34,944 nt of DNA from Candidatus Dormiibacterota bacterium (GTDB lineage Bacteria; Acidobacteriota; Polarisedimenticolia; Gp22-AA2), in assembly GCA_035635555.1 (NCBI GenBank), contig DASQAT010000014.1:1-34944 (forward strand), in the 5' to 3' direction. Made by a program: the position numbers and the translations under genes. Position 1 is the first letter of the stretch; each line of letters starts with the position of its first letter. The notes below the pieces were generated by a model. The model was not told where the DNA came from and searched no databases. It saw only the letters and a list, made by a program, of their open reading frames with translations. This document shows, piece by piece, positions 5,760 through 14,883 of this stretch.

Positions 5760-7241
5760 TCAGGCTTCCGGCCAGTACCGCTCCGTGACGATCTTGTCTT
5801 CCGTGAAGAAGGCGACCGTCGCCCTCCCCTGCGCCTTGATGTGGGAGAACTGCGACGCCTTCATTCCGCCGAACGGCAGGTAGGCCACGGGGGCCGGGAT
5901 GCCGACATTCACGCCGATCATTCCGGCGAGCGCCTCGAGCTTGAACTTGCGCGCGTGGTAGCCGTTCTGCGTGTAGATCGAGGCGCCGTTTCCGTACGGA
6001 TGATCGTTGACGACGCTTATCGCCTCATCGAGGTCGGCCGCCTTCAGGATCACCTGCACCGGACCGAAGATCTCCGTCCTGTGGACGCTCATCCCGGGCC
6101 GCACCTCGGTGAAGACCGTAGGCCCGATGTAATGGCCTTCGTCGCGTCCCGCGACCTTGACTCCCCGCCCGTCGAGGGCCAGCTTCGCCCCCTCCTTGAT
6201 CCCGGTGTCGATCATCGACAGGATGAACTCCTTCGCTTTCGCCGAGATCACCGGTCCCATCACCATCGGCCGGTCGGCGACCTTCGGGTCGAGGGGGTCG
6301 GCGACCACGACCTCGCTCGAGGCGCGCACGAAGCGGTCGATCACCCGGCGATAGGTCTCGTCGCCGACGCAGACGATCGCGGACGACGCCATGCAGCGCT
6401 GACCCGCGCAGCCGTAGCCCGAGGTGATCATGTTGCGGATCGCCTCGTCCATGCGGGCGTCCGGCATCACGACGAGGTGGTTCTTGGCGCCCCCCATCGC
6501 CTGGAAGCGTTTGTTGGTCCTGACGCACGCCTCCGCGATCGCCTGCGCGGTCGCGGTGCGGCCGACCACCGAGACGCCGGCGACGCCGGGGTGGGCGACG
6601 ATCGCCTCCGCCACCCGCCTGTCTCCATTCACGAGATTGAAGACACCCCGCGGGAAACCGCAACGATCGATGTACTCGGCGAGAATCTGCAGGGTGCAGG
6701 GGACCTGCTCGGACGGCTTCACGACGAACGTGTTCCCGGTGGCGACCGCGTAGGGGATGAACCAGAACGGCACCATGGCGGGGAAGTTGAACGGGGCGAT
6801 CATGGCGAAGACGCCGATCGGCAGGCGCACGACCTCGCCGTCGATGCCGGGGGCGGCGCCGATCAGCTTGTCCCCCTGCTGCAGGATCGGCATGCCGCAG
6901 GCGGTCTCGACGTTCTCGAGCGTGCGATCGACCTCGGCCCTCGCATCGGGGAGCGATTTGCCGTTCTCCTCGGTGATCTGGCGGGCGAGGGTCTCGCGAT
7001 TGTCGCGGATCAGGGCCGCCAGCCTGAAGAGGGGGGCGACACGCTTGTCGACGGGGGTCGTCGACCAGGCCGGGAAGGCGGCCCGGGCGGCCGCGACGGC
7101 GGCGTCGAGATCTGCCGCGCTGGACAGAGGGACCCGGGCGATCGTCCCGCCCGTCGACGGGTTCTCCACGTCGAGAAGGTCACGTCCGGCGGGCTCGTTC
7201 CATGCGCCGTCGACGTAGTTGCGCAGCTCTCGGATCGGCAT
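5760..7241 (-). CDS. mmsA: CoA-acylating methylmalonate-semialdehyde dehydrogenase
   Basis: Converts (methyl)malonate semialdehyde, NAD+ and CoA to propionyl- or acetyl-CoA with loss of CO2, in valine and thymine/beta-alanine breakdown. The 493-residue protein has the subfamily signs: NPSTGGTIARVPL, IAPFNFPAMVPFWF, GNTFVVKPSE, and the catalytic Cys283 in GCAGQRCMASS. The general-base glutamate of ordinary aldehyde dehydrogenases is replaced by Asn254 in GGAKNH, the hallmark of the CoA-acylating MmsA group. The ATG at 7241 is preceded by GGAGG; longer readings upstream run into the neighbouring gene's coding region in another frame. It lies 47 bp downstream of the RlmN-like gene and 59 bp upstream of the selenocysteine peroxiredoxin, all on the minus strand. 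Confidence 0.92.
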   Translation of the reverse strand: MPIRELRNYVDGAWNEPAGRDLLDVENPSTGGTIARVPLSSAADLDAAVAAARAAFPAWSTTPVDKRVAPLFRLAALIRDNRETLARQITEENGKSLPDARAEVDRTLENVETACGMPILQQGDKLIGAAPGIDGEVVRLPIGVFAMIAPFNFPAMVPFWFIPYAVATGNTFVVKPSEQVPCTLQILAEYIDRCGFPRGVFNLVNGDRRVAEAIVAHPGVAGVSVVGRTATAQAIAEACVRTNKRFQAMGGAKNHLVVMPDARMDEAIRNMITSGYGCAGQRCMASSAIVCVGDETYRRVIDRFVRASSEVVVADPLDPKVADRPMVMGPVISAKAKEFILSMIDTGIKEGAKLALDGRGVKVAGRDEGHYIGPTVFTEVRPGMSVHRTEIFGPVQVILKAADLDEAISVVNDHPYGNGASIYTQNGYHARKFKLEALAGMIGVNVGIPAPVAYLPFGGMKASQFSHIKAQGRATVAFFTEDKIVTERYWPEA

Positions 7242-7288
7242 GGGCGGCCTCCATTCTAGCGCACGTTGCACGCGTCGGAACAGCGCGG

Positions 7289-8368
7289 CTAGCCGGCGGC
7301 TGGTGCCCCGAGCGGGTCGCCGCCGTGTGTCCTGGAGGCGAGCATGCCGCAGGCGGCGTGGATGTCCGGGCCGCCCGAGTAGCGCCTGATGAAGCCGATG
7401 CCGCGTCTCGCGAGAGCGCTGAAGAAGCCGCCGCGCTCGGCGTCCGTGGCCCGCCGGAACAGACCCGTCGGGTCGTTCACGTCGATGACCGACAGCCGCA
7501 GCGGCACGCCGCGGAACAGACGGGACAGCTCCTCCGCCTCGTCCTCTCCGGTGTTGATCCCCGACATGAGGACCCACGCGAGGTTGACGCGGTCGCCGCG
7601 CGCCTCGGCGTGCCGGCGCATCGCAGAGACGAGGTCGCCCACCGCGTAGCGGCGGCCGACCGGCATGAGTCGCGAGCGCCTGTCGTCGAACGCCGAAGTC
7701 AGCGACAGGATCAGCCGGTACACGTGCCCCTCGGCCGTGTAGCGCTCGATCATCGGCAGGATGCCGACGGTCGAGATCGTGATGTTCTGCCCGCGGATAC
7801 GGCCGCCGCAGGGGTGCTGCAGGATGCGCGCGGCGCGGATGACCTGCTCGTAGTTCTGGAACGGCTCCCCCTGCCCCTGGAAGACGACGCTCGTCACGGG
7901 CCGCTCAGGTCCCTCCCGGCGGACGGTCAGCACCTGCTCGACCATCTCCCATGCTTCGAGATTGCGCGTGAAGCCGATCCGGCCTGTCTCGCAGAAGGAG
8001 CAGGCGAGCGCGCAGCCGGCCTGGGACGAGACGCACACGCTCCAGCGCGGTTTCTGGAGGGGGATCCGCACGGTCTCGAACGACTCGCCGCCCGAGCGGA
8101 ACAGGTACTTGACGAAGGGATCGACGGCGCTCCGGCGCCGATCCACGACCTCGAGACGGGTCCTGCGGGCGATCGCCACCAAGGAGCGGGCGATCTCCTT
8201 GGAAAGCCCGCGCACGCCGTCCAGTTCGTCGCGGTCCTGAGCCACCAGGCGGGTGACGATCCGGTTGGCGAGCCCAGGGTCGAGAGCGAGGTCCGGTCTC
8301 GCCGCCGCTAGACTCTCGGGCGTGTGGTTGCGCAAATGGTCGGAGGCTGAGGGCGGGCCGGGCTCCAT
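7289..8368 (-). CDS. RlmN-family radical SAM RNA methyltransferase, divergent
   Basis: Radical S-adenosylmethionine enzyme related to RlmN, which methylates C2 of A2503 in 23S rRNA and A37 in some tRNAs. The 359-residue protein carries the cluster motif CxxxCxxC at Cys119, Cys123 and Cys126 within SSQAGCALACSFCETG, and the C-terminal methyl-carrier cysteine in GGPDIHAACGMLA. An unusual point is GQGEPFQNY where RlmN normally has GMGEPLLNY, so this may be a paralogue with a different RNA target. The Cfr group is another possibility. I chose the ATG at 8368 because the residues upstream look unlike the family and cross the divergent promoter region; no strong Shine-Dalgarno sequence is visible. 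It is first in a cluster with mmsA and the peroxiredoxin. Confidence 0.75.
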   Translation of the reverse strand: MEPGPPSASDHLRNHTPESLAAARPDLALDPGLANRIVTRLVAQDRDELDGVRGLSKEIARSLVAIARRTRLEVVDRRRSAVDPFVKYLFRSGGESFETVRIPLQKPRWSVCVSSQAGCALACSFCETGRIGFTRNLEAWEMVEQVLTVRREGPERPVTSVVFQGQGEPFQNYEQVIRAARILQHPCGGRIRGQNITISTVGILPMIERYTAEGHVYRLILSLTSAFDDRRSRLMPVGRRYAVGDLVSAMRRHAEARGDRVNLAWVLMSGINTGEDEAEELSRLFRGVPLRLSVIDVNDPTGLFRRATDAERGGFFSALARRGIGFIRRYSGGPDIHAACGMLASRTHGGDPLGAPAAG

Positions 8369-8419
8369 GACGCCACAGATCTTAACACCCGCGATGCGCG
8401 GAGCCGCCCTGGCGGTGTG

Positions 8420-8425
8420 TATAAT
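8420..8425 (+). promoter_or_regulatory. -10 box TATAAT of the nuclease-like/TonB fusion gene
   Basis: A perfect TATAAT lies 19 bases before the ATG at 8445 in the 76-bp gap between divergent genes, giving a leader of about a dozen bases. No good -35 box is visible at the normal distance. Confidence 0.5.
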
Positions 8426-8444
8426 CGGCGCAGACGCCACCCCG

Positions 8445-9287
8445 ATGACCCTCGAACCCGGACGCGCCCGCTGGCTGACTGTCGTGCTGTTGCTGCTCTC
8501 CGTCTGCTCCCCCGTCCGGTCCGAGAACGAGGGCGCGGAGAAGAAGGGCACATTCGTCAGGGTGGCCACTCCATCGTCGATTGTCGTCAGGCGGTTCAAC
8601 CGCGAGTACTTCTTCGATCTTCTTGGGATTCAGGCCGTCATGAGTCTGGAGCCGACGGATTCCCTGGAGAAGGAGGCCGGGCGTTATCTCGCCTCCCTCC
8701 TCGAGGGCCAGAGCGTCGTCCTGAAGCAGGAGGAGGGGCGGGAGGGACAGGCCGGCCCGCGCACCTATGCCGGCTACGTCTACCTGGAAGACGGCACGTG
8801 TCTCAACGAGCAGATCCTCAGTCTCGGCTATGGAACCGTCGATGCCCACGCGCCCTTCTCTCGGCTCGAAGCGTTTCGATCGCTGGAGGAAGAGGCCAGG
8901 ACGCAGAAGCGCGGCCTCTGGAAGAACAGGAGGGCCCCGTTCGATCCCCGCGAAGCCACGACCTGCACCGACGGCTCGATCGCTTACGCCGGAATCTGCG
9001 GGGTGAGCAATCCCGAGATCCTTCCCGACAGCAAGATCGTGCCGGACTACCCCGGTCGCGCCCGAAGGAAGAAGATCGAGGGACGAGTGGTCCTGATGTC
9101 GATCGTCTCGAAGGATGGCAGCGTCCGCGTCGTGCAGACCCTCAAGTCCCCCGACGATCAGCTGAGCCAGGCCGCCATCGCCGCAGTCGAGCAGTGGCGC
9201 TACAGGCCGGCGCTCAAGGACGGCGAGCCGGTCGACGCTTATTTCACGATCGTGGTCGACTTCCTGCTCGCCCGGGGCGGTCTCTAG
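8445..9287 (+). CDS. Secreted protein: degenerate staphylococcal-nuclease domain fused to a TonB C-terminal domain
   Basis: The 280-residue protein starts with a signal peptide (residues 1 to about 26, core LTVVLLLLSVC). Residues 35-162 follow the thermonuclease (SNase) fold, including a GIxA strand, LEKEAGRYLASLLEGQ, GYVYLEDGTCLNEQILSLGYG and EEEARTQKRGLW. Residues 198-275 are a TonB-type C-terminal domain: PDYPGRARRKKIEGRVVLMSI to AAIAAVEQWRYRPAL. At the positions matching SNase Arg35, Asp40, Pro42 and Glu43 it has Asp58, Gln63, Val65 and Met66; only the Arg87 equivalent (Arg106) survives. It is therefore probably not a nuclease and may bind a ligand. There is no transmembrane anchor like that of TonB, so energy transduction is unlikely and the domain may be a protein-interaction module. 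The start at 8445 gives a clean signal peptide. The gene converges on the aminotransferase with six bases between the stops. Confidence 0.75.
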   Translation: MTLEPGRARWLTVVLLLLSVCSPVRSENEGAEKKGTFVRVATPSSIVVRRFNREYFFDLLGIQAVMSLEPTDSLEKEAGRYLASLLEGQSVVLKQEEGREGQAGPRTYAGYVYLEDGTCLNEQILSLGYGTVDAHAPFSRLEAFRSLEEEARTQKRGLWKNRRAPFDPREATTCTDGSIAYAGICGVSNPEILPDSKIVPDYPGRARRKKIEGRVVLMSIVSKDGSVRVVQTLKSPDDQLSQAAIAAVEQWRYRPALKDGEPVDAYFTIVVDFLLARGGL

Positions 9288-9293
9288 ACACTC

Positions 9294-10526
9294 TCAGGCC
9301 AGGACCTTGGCGATTCGCTCCAGGGCCCAGTCGGCCTCCTCGCGGGTGATGACGAGGGGGGGCGCGAAGCGGATGACCTGGTCGTGCGTCTCCTTGGCCA
9401 GGATCCCGAGACCCATCAGCTTCTCGCAGTAGGGGCGAGCCTTGCCGCGCTCTTCCTTGATCTCGACGCCGATCAGGAGCCCCTTGCCCCGGACCTCCTT
9501 CACGTGCGGCGAGTTCAGCGCGCGCAGGCGGGACATGAAGTAGGTCCCCATCTCGTGCGAGCGCTCCGGCAGCCGCTCGGAAACGAGGACGTCGAGCGCC
9601 GCCATGCCGACGGCGCAGGCGAGCGGGTTGCCTCCAAATGTAGATCCGTGGTCGCCGGGGCGGTAGAGACCGAGCGTGTCCCGTCCGCCGACGACCCCCG
9701 ACACCGGCAGCACGCCGCCGCCGAGCGCCTTCCCCACGATGAACAGGTCCGGCTTCACGCCGTCGTGATCGGCGCAGAACATCCGGCCGGTCCGGCCGAA
9801 ACCGGTCTGGATCTCATCCGCCACCAGGAGCACCTTGTGGCGGCGGCAGATTTCGAGCGCGTCCCTCAGGAAACCGTCCGGCGGGACGAGGATCCCCGCC
9901 TCCCCCTGGATCGGCTCGACCAGGAAGGCGACGGTGTGGTGGGTGATCGCCTTCTCGAGCGCCTGCACGTCACCGTACGGGATCATCCGGAAGCCGCCGT
10001 CGTACGGGCCGAAGTCGTCTTTGTACTGCGGCTCGGACGACATCCCGACGATGGTCGTGGTGCGGCCATGGAAATTGTTCTCGCAGACGATGATCTCCGC
10101 CCTGGGGCGCGCCACCTTCTTGACCATGTAGCCCCACTTGCGGGCGGTCTTGATGGCGGTCTCGACCGCCTCGGCTCCGCTGTTCATCAGGAGCGCCATC
10201 TCCATCCCGGCGAGCCGGCAGAGTTTCTCGCAGAACGGCCCGAACAGCTCGTTGTGGAACGCGCGCGACGTGAGGGTGACCTTGTCCGCCTGGTCCTTGA
10301 GCGCCTGGACGATGCGCGGGTGCCGGTGCCCCTGGTTGAGCGCGGAGTAGGCCGACAGCATGTCCATGTACCGCTTCCCCTCGGGGTCGTAGACCCAGAC
10401 GCCCTCGGCGCGTGAAATGACGACCGGAAGCGGGTGGTAGTTGTGGGCGCTCCAGGTCTCGGCCAGGTCGATCAGGGGCTGGGTCTTGTCGCTCGTGGAC
10501 GCGGCGGTCTTGGACGGTGCGCTCAT
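9294..10526 (-). CDS. rocD: Ornithine-oxo-acid aminotransferase
   Basis: PLP enzyme that transfers the delta-amino group of ornithine to 2-oxoglutarate, giving glutamate semialdehyde (pyrroline-5-carboxylate) and glutamate. The 410-residue protein has the class III aminotransferase motifs: [15 protein letters not shown] typical of ornithine aminotransferase, [19 protein letters not shown], Asp237 in [13 protein letters not shown], and the PLP lysine Lys266 in [20 protein letters not shown] precedes the ATG, and the ATG overlaps the TGA of the RND permease (ATGA at 10523-10526), so translation is probably coupled to the pump genes. It is the last gene of the tetR-led unit. A related class III enzyme with another omega-amino substrate remains possible, but the motif match to ornithine enzymes is good. 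Confidence 0.85.
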   Translation of the reverse strand: MSAPSKTAASTSDKTQPLIDLAETWSAHNYHPLPVVISRAEGVWVYDPEGKRYMDMLSAYSALNQGHRHPRIVQALKDQADKVTLTSRAFHNELFGPFCEKLCRLAGMEMALLMNSGAEAVETAIKTARKWGYMVKKVARPRAEIIVCENNFHGRTTTIVGMSSEPQYKDDFGPYDGGFRMIPYGDVQALEKAITHHTVAFLVEPIQGEAGILVPPDGFLRDALEICRRHKVLLVADEIQTGFGRTGRMFCADHDGVKPDLFIVGKALGGGVLPVSGVVGGRDTLGLYRPGDHGSTFGGNPLACAVGMAALDVLVSERLPERSHEMGTYFMSRLRALNSPHVKEVRGKGLLIGVEIKEERGKARPYCEKLMGLGILAKETHDQVIRFAPPLVITREEADWALERIAKVLA

Positions 10527-13500
10527 GAATTCTCCTCGCGGTTGAAGGGGCGATGATACACCAGAGGACGCGCCGGGCCCGCGACCTGCGCCTCTTCGCG
10601 AGTTCCGGCCCTGGTGGGAGCGGGAGCCCGGCCGAGCCAACCTTGCAGGCGCTCCAGGTAGACGTAAACGACTGGTGTGGCGTAAAGGGTGATGATCTGC
10701 GAGAAGAGCAAGCCGCCCACGACCGCCAAGCCCAGCGGGCGGCGCGACTCGGAGCCGGCGCCGAACCCGGTAGCAATCGGCAGCGTGCCCATCAGCGCCG
10801 CCATCGTGGTCATCATGATCGGCCGGAAGCGCACGACGCAGGCCTCGAAGATGGCTTCTTCGGGTGTCTTCGATCCGCTGCGCCGGGTCTCGATCGCGAA
10901 ATCGATCATCATGATGCCATTCTTCTTGACGAGTCCGACGAGCATGATGATCCCGACGTAGGCGTAGATTGACAAATCCGTGGACGGGACGAAGATCCTG
11001 AAGATGTAGAGCGTCACGAGCGCCCCGAGCCCGGCAAACGGCAACGCCGACAGGATGGTGATCGGGTGGATGAAGCTCTCGTACAGGATCCCGAGCACCA
11101 TGTAGATGACCAGGATCGCCATCACCAGGAGCAGGCCGAGACCGGCCGTCGCCGCCTGGAACGCCTGCGCGGTTCCCTGGAATTTCGTGGTGACGCCCTG
11201 CGGCAGCATTCCCTGGGCGACGTCGTTCACCTCCTTCACGGCCTGGCCGAGGGAGACGCCCGGCTTGAGATTGAAGGAGATCGTGACGGCCGGCAGCTGG
11301 CCGAGGTGGCTGACGGTCAGGGGCCCGAGCGACTGCTTCAGGCTGGCCACGGCGCTCAGAGGCACGAGCGCCCCCGAGATCGATCGAACGTACAGCATCG
11401 AGAGCGCCGCTGGGTCGGCCTGGTACTGCGGCATGAGCTGCATGATGACTTGGTATTCGTTGTTGGGCGCGTAGATCGTCGAGATCTGCCGCGACCCGTA
11501 CGCATCGTAGAGGGCCGTTTCGATCTGCGATGCGGTGACCCCTAACGTCGCCGCCTTGTCGCGCTGGATGTGGATGTCGATCTCGGGGTTCTTGATTTGA
11601 AGGTCACTTGTGACGTCTAGAAAACCGGGGAGCGTCCGCATCTTGCTTTCGAGCAGTGGGGCGACTCGGTAAAGCTCGTCGGTGTTGGCGCCTTGCAGGG
11701 CGTATTGGTAGAGGCTCTTGGTGAGACCGCCGCCGATGCGAATCGTCGGCGGGATCTGCAGATAGGCCCGCATCCCCGGCACTTGGGAGAGTTTCGGCCG
11801 CATCTGCTGGATCACTTCCTCGGCCGGAGGCCGCTCGCCGCGCGGCTTGAGGCGCATGAAGAGGAGCCCCTGGTTACTGCCGGTGTTCCCTCGGGCCCCC
11901 GCGGTCGAGAGGAAAGCCTCGACGGCCGGCTCCTTCTGGACGATCGCGGCCATAGCCTTCTGGTGCTCCACCAGCGAGTCGAAGGAGATTCCCTCGATCG
12001 CCTCCGTGAACGCCAGTACCTGGGAGTTGTCCTCGCTCGGGAAGAGTCCCTTGGGGATCAAGTATCCGAAGACACCGGTGAGAGCGAGGACGACGACCAG
12101 CCCGGCCAAGTTCACCCACTTGTGCTGCAGCGACCATGCGAGGCTCGACTTGTAGCCGTCGAGGGAGCGGTCGAACGCCCATTCGAACGACTGATAGAAC
12201 CTTCCGTGGCGCTCCCCCTTCGCGTGGCGCAGGTATCGGCTGCCGAGCATCGGCGTCAGCGTCAACGAAACAAAGCCGGAGACCAGGATCGCGGTGCCGA
12301 TGGTCACGGCGAATTCGTGAAGCAATCGTCCGACGAGGCCGCCCATAAACAGGATCGGGATGAACACCGCCGCCAGGGACAGCGTCATGGACAGGATGGT
12401 GAAGCCGATCTCTTTCGAACCGTTCAGGGCCGCCTGCAGCGGCGGCTCCCCCATCTCCATGTGACGGACGATGTTCTCGAGCATGACGATGGCGTCGTCG
12501 ACCACGAACCCGACGGACAAGGTGAGGGCCATGAGGGAAAGGTTGTCGAGGTTGTAACCGAGGGAGTACATGACTGCGAACGTCCCGACGATCGAGAAGG
12601 GGAGGGCGAGGCTCGGGATCACCGTCGCGGACAGGTTGCGCAGAAAAAGGAAGATGACCAGCACGACGAGGAAAAGAGTCAGGAGCAGCGTGAACTTGAC
12701 GTCGTTGACCGAGGCCTCGATCGAGACGGACCGGTCGTAAAGGATGTTCAATGAGACCGAAGCCGGCAGATCGCTGCGGAAGGCCGGAAGGAGCGCGCGC
12801 ACGGCGTGGGCGATCTCGACCGTGTTAGTCCCCGGCTGGCGCTGGACCGCCAGGATGATCGCCCGGTCCATCGACCGCGCGGTGCAGAACCAGGCGGCGG
12901 TCTTGTCGTTCTCGACGCTGTCGATGACACGGCCGAGCTCCTGGAGACGGACGGGAGAGCCGTTCCGGTAGGCGACGATGAGAGGCCGGTAGTCCTCGGC
13001 CGCGGTGAGCTGACCGCTGGCCTGAACGGTGAACGCCTTGTGCGCGCCGTACAGCGTCCCGGTCGGCAGGTTCACGTTCTGGTTCTGGACCGCCTGCGCG
13101 ACCTCGTCGATGCCGATGCCGCGCGCCGCGAGGGCGCGCGGGTCGAGCTGGATACGCACGGCGTACTTCTGCGCCCCGAACACCTGGACCTGCGCCACCC
13201 CGCTCACTGTCGAGATCCGCTGGGCCATGTTCGTCTCGCCGTACTCGTCGAGCGTGTAGAGCGGGAGCGTCGCCGAGGTGAGCGCGATGTAGAGGATCGG
13301 CTGGTCCGCCGGGTTGACCTTCTGGTACGTCGGCGGGCTCGGCATGTCCCTGGGAAGCTGGGAGGCGACCTTGGCGATGGCCGACTGGACATCCTGGGCG
13401 GCGGCATCCAGCTGGCGGCTCAGATTGAACGTGAGAGTGATCTGGGACGTGCCCAGGGCGCTCGTCGAGATCATCGAGTCGAGCCCGGCAATGGTTGTGA

Positions 13501-13711
13501 ACTGACGCTCGAGCGGCGTCGCCACGGCCGACGCCATCGTCTCGGGGTTGGCGCCGGGCAGGCTCGCGGTGACGGAGATGGTCGGGAAGTCGACGTTCGG
13601 AAGGTCGCTCACCGGGAGCTGCCGGTAGGCCATGATTCCGAACATCAGGATCCCGAGCATGACGAGGGTCGTCATGACGGGGCGCCGGATGAACAACTCC
13701 GCGATATTCAT
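10523..13711 (-). CDS. RND efflux permease, HAE1 family (MdtB/MdtC-like)
   Basis: Inner-membrane proton-driven drug exporter, 1062 residues, the usual length. It starts [22 protein letters not shown] and has the twelve-helix RND layout with two large periplasmic loops. The proton-relay pair is Asp405-Asp406 in [13 protein letters not shown], matching AcrB Asp407-Asp408, and the partner lysine lies in [14 protein letters not shown]. The sequence [22 protein letters not shown] near 33-54 is characteristic of the MdtBC/MexF-like branch. Both ends overlap neighbours by ATGA: the start with the adaptor's stop (13708-13711) and the stop with rocD's start. The exported compound is not evident; the coupling to an ornithine enzyme makes an amine or amino-acid-like substrate worth testing. 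Confidence 0.92.
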   Translation of the reverse strand: MNIAELFIRRPVMTTLVMLGILMFGIMAYRQLPVSDLPNVDFPTISVTASLPGANPETMASAVATPLERQFTTIAGLDSMISTSALGTSQITLTFNLSRQLDAAAQDVQSAIAKVASQLPRDMPSPPTYQKVNPADQPILYIALTSATLPLYTLDEYGETNMAQRISTVSGVAQVQVFGAQKYAVRIQLDPRALAARGIGIDEVAQAVQNQNVNLPTGTLYGAHKAFTVQASGQLTAAEDYRPLIVAYRNGSPVRLQELGRVIDSVENDKTAAWFCTARSMDRAIILAVQRQPGTNTVEIAHAVRALLPAFRSDLPASVSLNILYDRSVSIEASVNDVKFTLLLTLFLVVLVIFLFLRNLSATVIPSLALPFSIVGTFAVMYSLGYNLDNLSLMALTLSVGFVVDDAIVMLENIVRHMEMGEPPLQAALNGSKEIGFTILSMTLSLAAVFIPILFMGGLVGRLLHEFAVTIGTAILVSGFVSLTLTPMLGSRYLRHAKGERHGRFYQSFEWAFDRSLDGYKSSLAWSLQHKWVNLAGLVVVLALTGVFGYLIPKGLFPSEDNSQVLAFTEAIEGISFDSLVEHQKAMAAIVQKEPAVEAFLSTAGARGNTGSNQGLLFMRLKPRGERPPAEEVIQQMRPKLSQVPGMRAYLQIPPTIRIGGGLTKSLYQYALQGANTDELYRVAPLLESKMRTLPGFLDVTSDLQIKNPEIDIHIQRDKAATLGVTASQIETALYDAYGSRQISTIYAPNNEYQVIMQLMPQYQADPAALSMLYVRSISGALVPLSAVASLKQSLGPLTVSHLGQLPAVTISFNLKPGVSLGQAVKEVNDVAQGMLPQGVTTKFQGTAQAFQAATAGLGLLLVMAILVIYMVLGILYESFIHPITILSALPFAGLGALVTLYIFRIFVPSTDLSIYAYVGIIMLVGLVKKNGIMMIDFAIETRRSGSKTPEEAIFEACVVRFRPIMMTTMAALMGTLPIATGFGAGSESRRPLGLAVVGGLLFSQIITLYATPVVYVYLERLQGWLGRAPAPTRAGTREEAQVAGPARPLVYHRPFNREENS

Positions 13712-14883
13712 CGCCGGGCCTCCGCGGCCGAGGGGGAAGCGGCGGGAGCAACCGTAGCGCCGGCCGTGGCCGATCCCCGTGACTCCGCGTCCTGGATCTT
13801 GACGCTGGCCCCGGGAACGAGCCTGAGCTGTCCGTCCGTTACAACCGTCTCGCCCGCCTTCACCCCCTTCTCGACAATCGTCTCGTGCTCGTATACACCG
13901 ATCTGGACCACGGGACGCGACTCCACGGTCTGATCGGGCTTCACCACGTAGACGTACGGTCCCTGCTGACTCGTCTGGATCGCCTCCGTCGGCACCAGGA
14001 GGGCATTCGGCTTCGTCGAGACCTGCAGGCTGGCGCTGACGAACTGACCCGGCCAGAGGAGCCGATTGTGATTGGGGATGGTCGCCTTCAGAAGAACAGT
14101 TCCGGTCGTGCTGTCCACGGCGTTGTCGATGAAGCTGAGCGTGCCGGGGGGCGGCTGGGCGGCGCTGTCGGGAGCGGTCACCCTCACCTCGAGCTTCCCG
14201 ACAGCCCGGCGCGTCTTGATCTCCGGCAAGTCCTGCTGGGGGACCGAGAACGCCACGTAGATCGGGTCGATCTGGTTGATCACCACGAGCGGCGTGTCGG
14301 CGTTCGCCTTGACGAGGTTGCCCCGGTTCACCATCAGCTTCCCCGTGCGGCCGTCGATCGGTGAGCGGATGGTGCAGTACTCCAGCTGCACCGTCGCGTT
14401 CTCCACCGCGCCGTGGTCGGCCGCCACAGCCGCCTCGAGCGCCTCCGCGTTCGTGCGGATGCGATCATATTCCTCCTGGGTGACATAGTCCTTCTTCACC
14501 AGCTCGGCGTAGCGCGTCACGTCCTGCTGCGCGGTCTTCAGCTGAACCAAGTCCTTTTGGAGCTGGGCCGCCGCCGACTTGAGGGCCGCGTCATAGGGAC
14601 GCGGGTCGATGCGGAACAGCAGGTCCCCCCGGTGCACGTCCTGACCCTCGTGGAAGGCGACCTCGACCAGCTCCCCTCCGATCTGGGCCTTCACGGCGAC
14701 GGTCGAGTACGCCTCGACGGATCCGATCTCGCTGATCAGGATCGGAACGTCCCTCTGGACCACCTCGCCGACCGTGACCGGCACGGGATCGTGCGCGTCG
14801 ACGCGGGCCGGCCCCCTGGAGCACGCCGTGAACAGGACGGCCGCAGGGAGGAGGGCCGCGCTCGCGCGCCTCGTCAGTCTCAT
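13708..14883 (-). CDS. RND periplasmic adaptor lipoprotein (MdtA/AcrA-like)
   Basis: Membrane-fusion protein that bridges the permease and the outer-membrane channel. The 391-residue protein has a lipoprotein signal with Cys21 in VLFTACSRG. It continues with a beta-barrel/lipoyl half (VTVGEVVQRDVPILISEIGSVEA), a coiled-coil hairpin around 100-165 (AAAQLQKDLVQLKTAQQDVTRYAELVKK in part), the return lipoyl half (EYCTIRSPIDGRTGKL) and C-terminal barrel regions (LLWPGQFV, ALLVPTEAIQT). The ATG at 14883 overlaps the stop of the outer-membrane factor (ATGA 14880-14883) and gives a proper lipoprotein signal; longer readings in the same frame upstream are not coding. The tail after about 370 is Ala-rich. 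Confidence 0.92.
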   Translation of the reverse strand: MRLTRRASAALLPAAVLFTACSRGPARVDAHDPVPVTVGEVVQRDVPILISEIGSVEAYSTVAVKAQIGGELVEVAFHEGQDVHRGDLLFRIDPRPYDAALKSAAAQLQKDLVQLKTAQQDVTRYAELVKKDYVTQEEYDRIRTNAEALEAAVAADHGAVENATVQLEYCTIRSPIDGRTGKLMVNRGNLVKANADTPLVVINQIDPIYVAFSVPQQDLPEIKTRRAVGKLEVRVTAPDSAAQPPPGTLSFIDNAVDSTTGTVLLKATIPNHNRLLWPGQFVSASLQVSTKPNALLVPTEAIQTSQQGPYVYVVKPDQTVESRPVVQIGVYEHETIVEKGVKAGETVVTDGQLRLVPGASVKIQDAESRGSATAGATVAPAASPSAAEARR

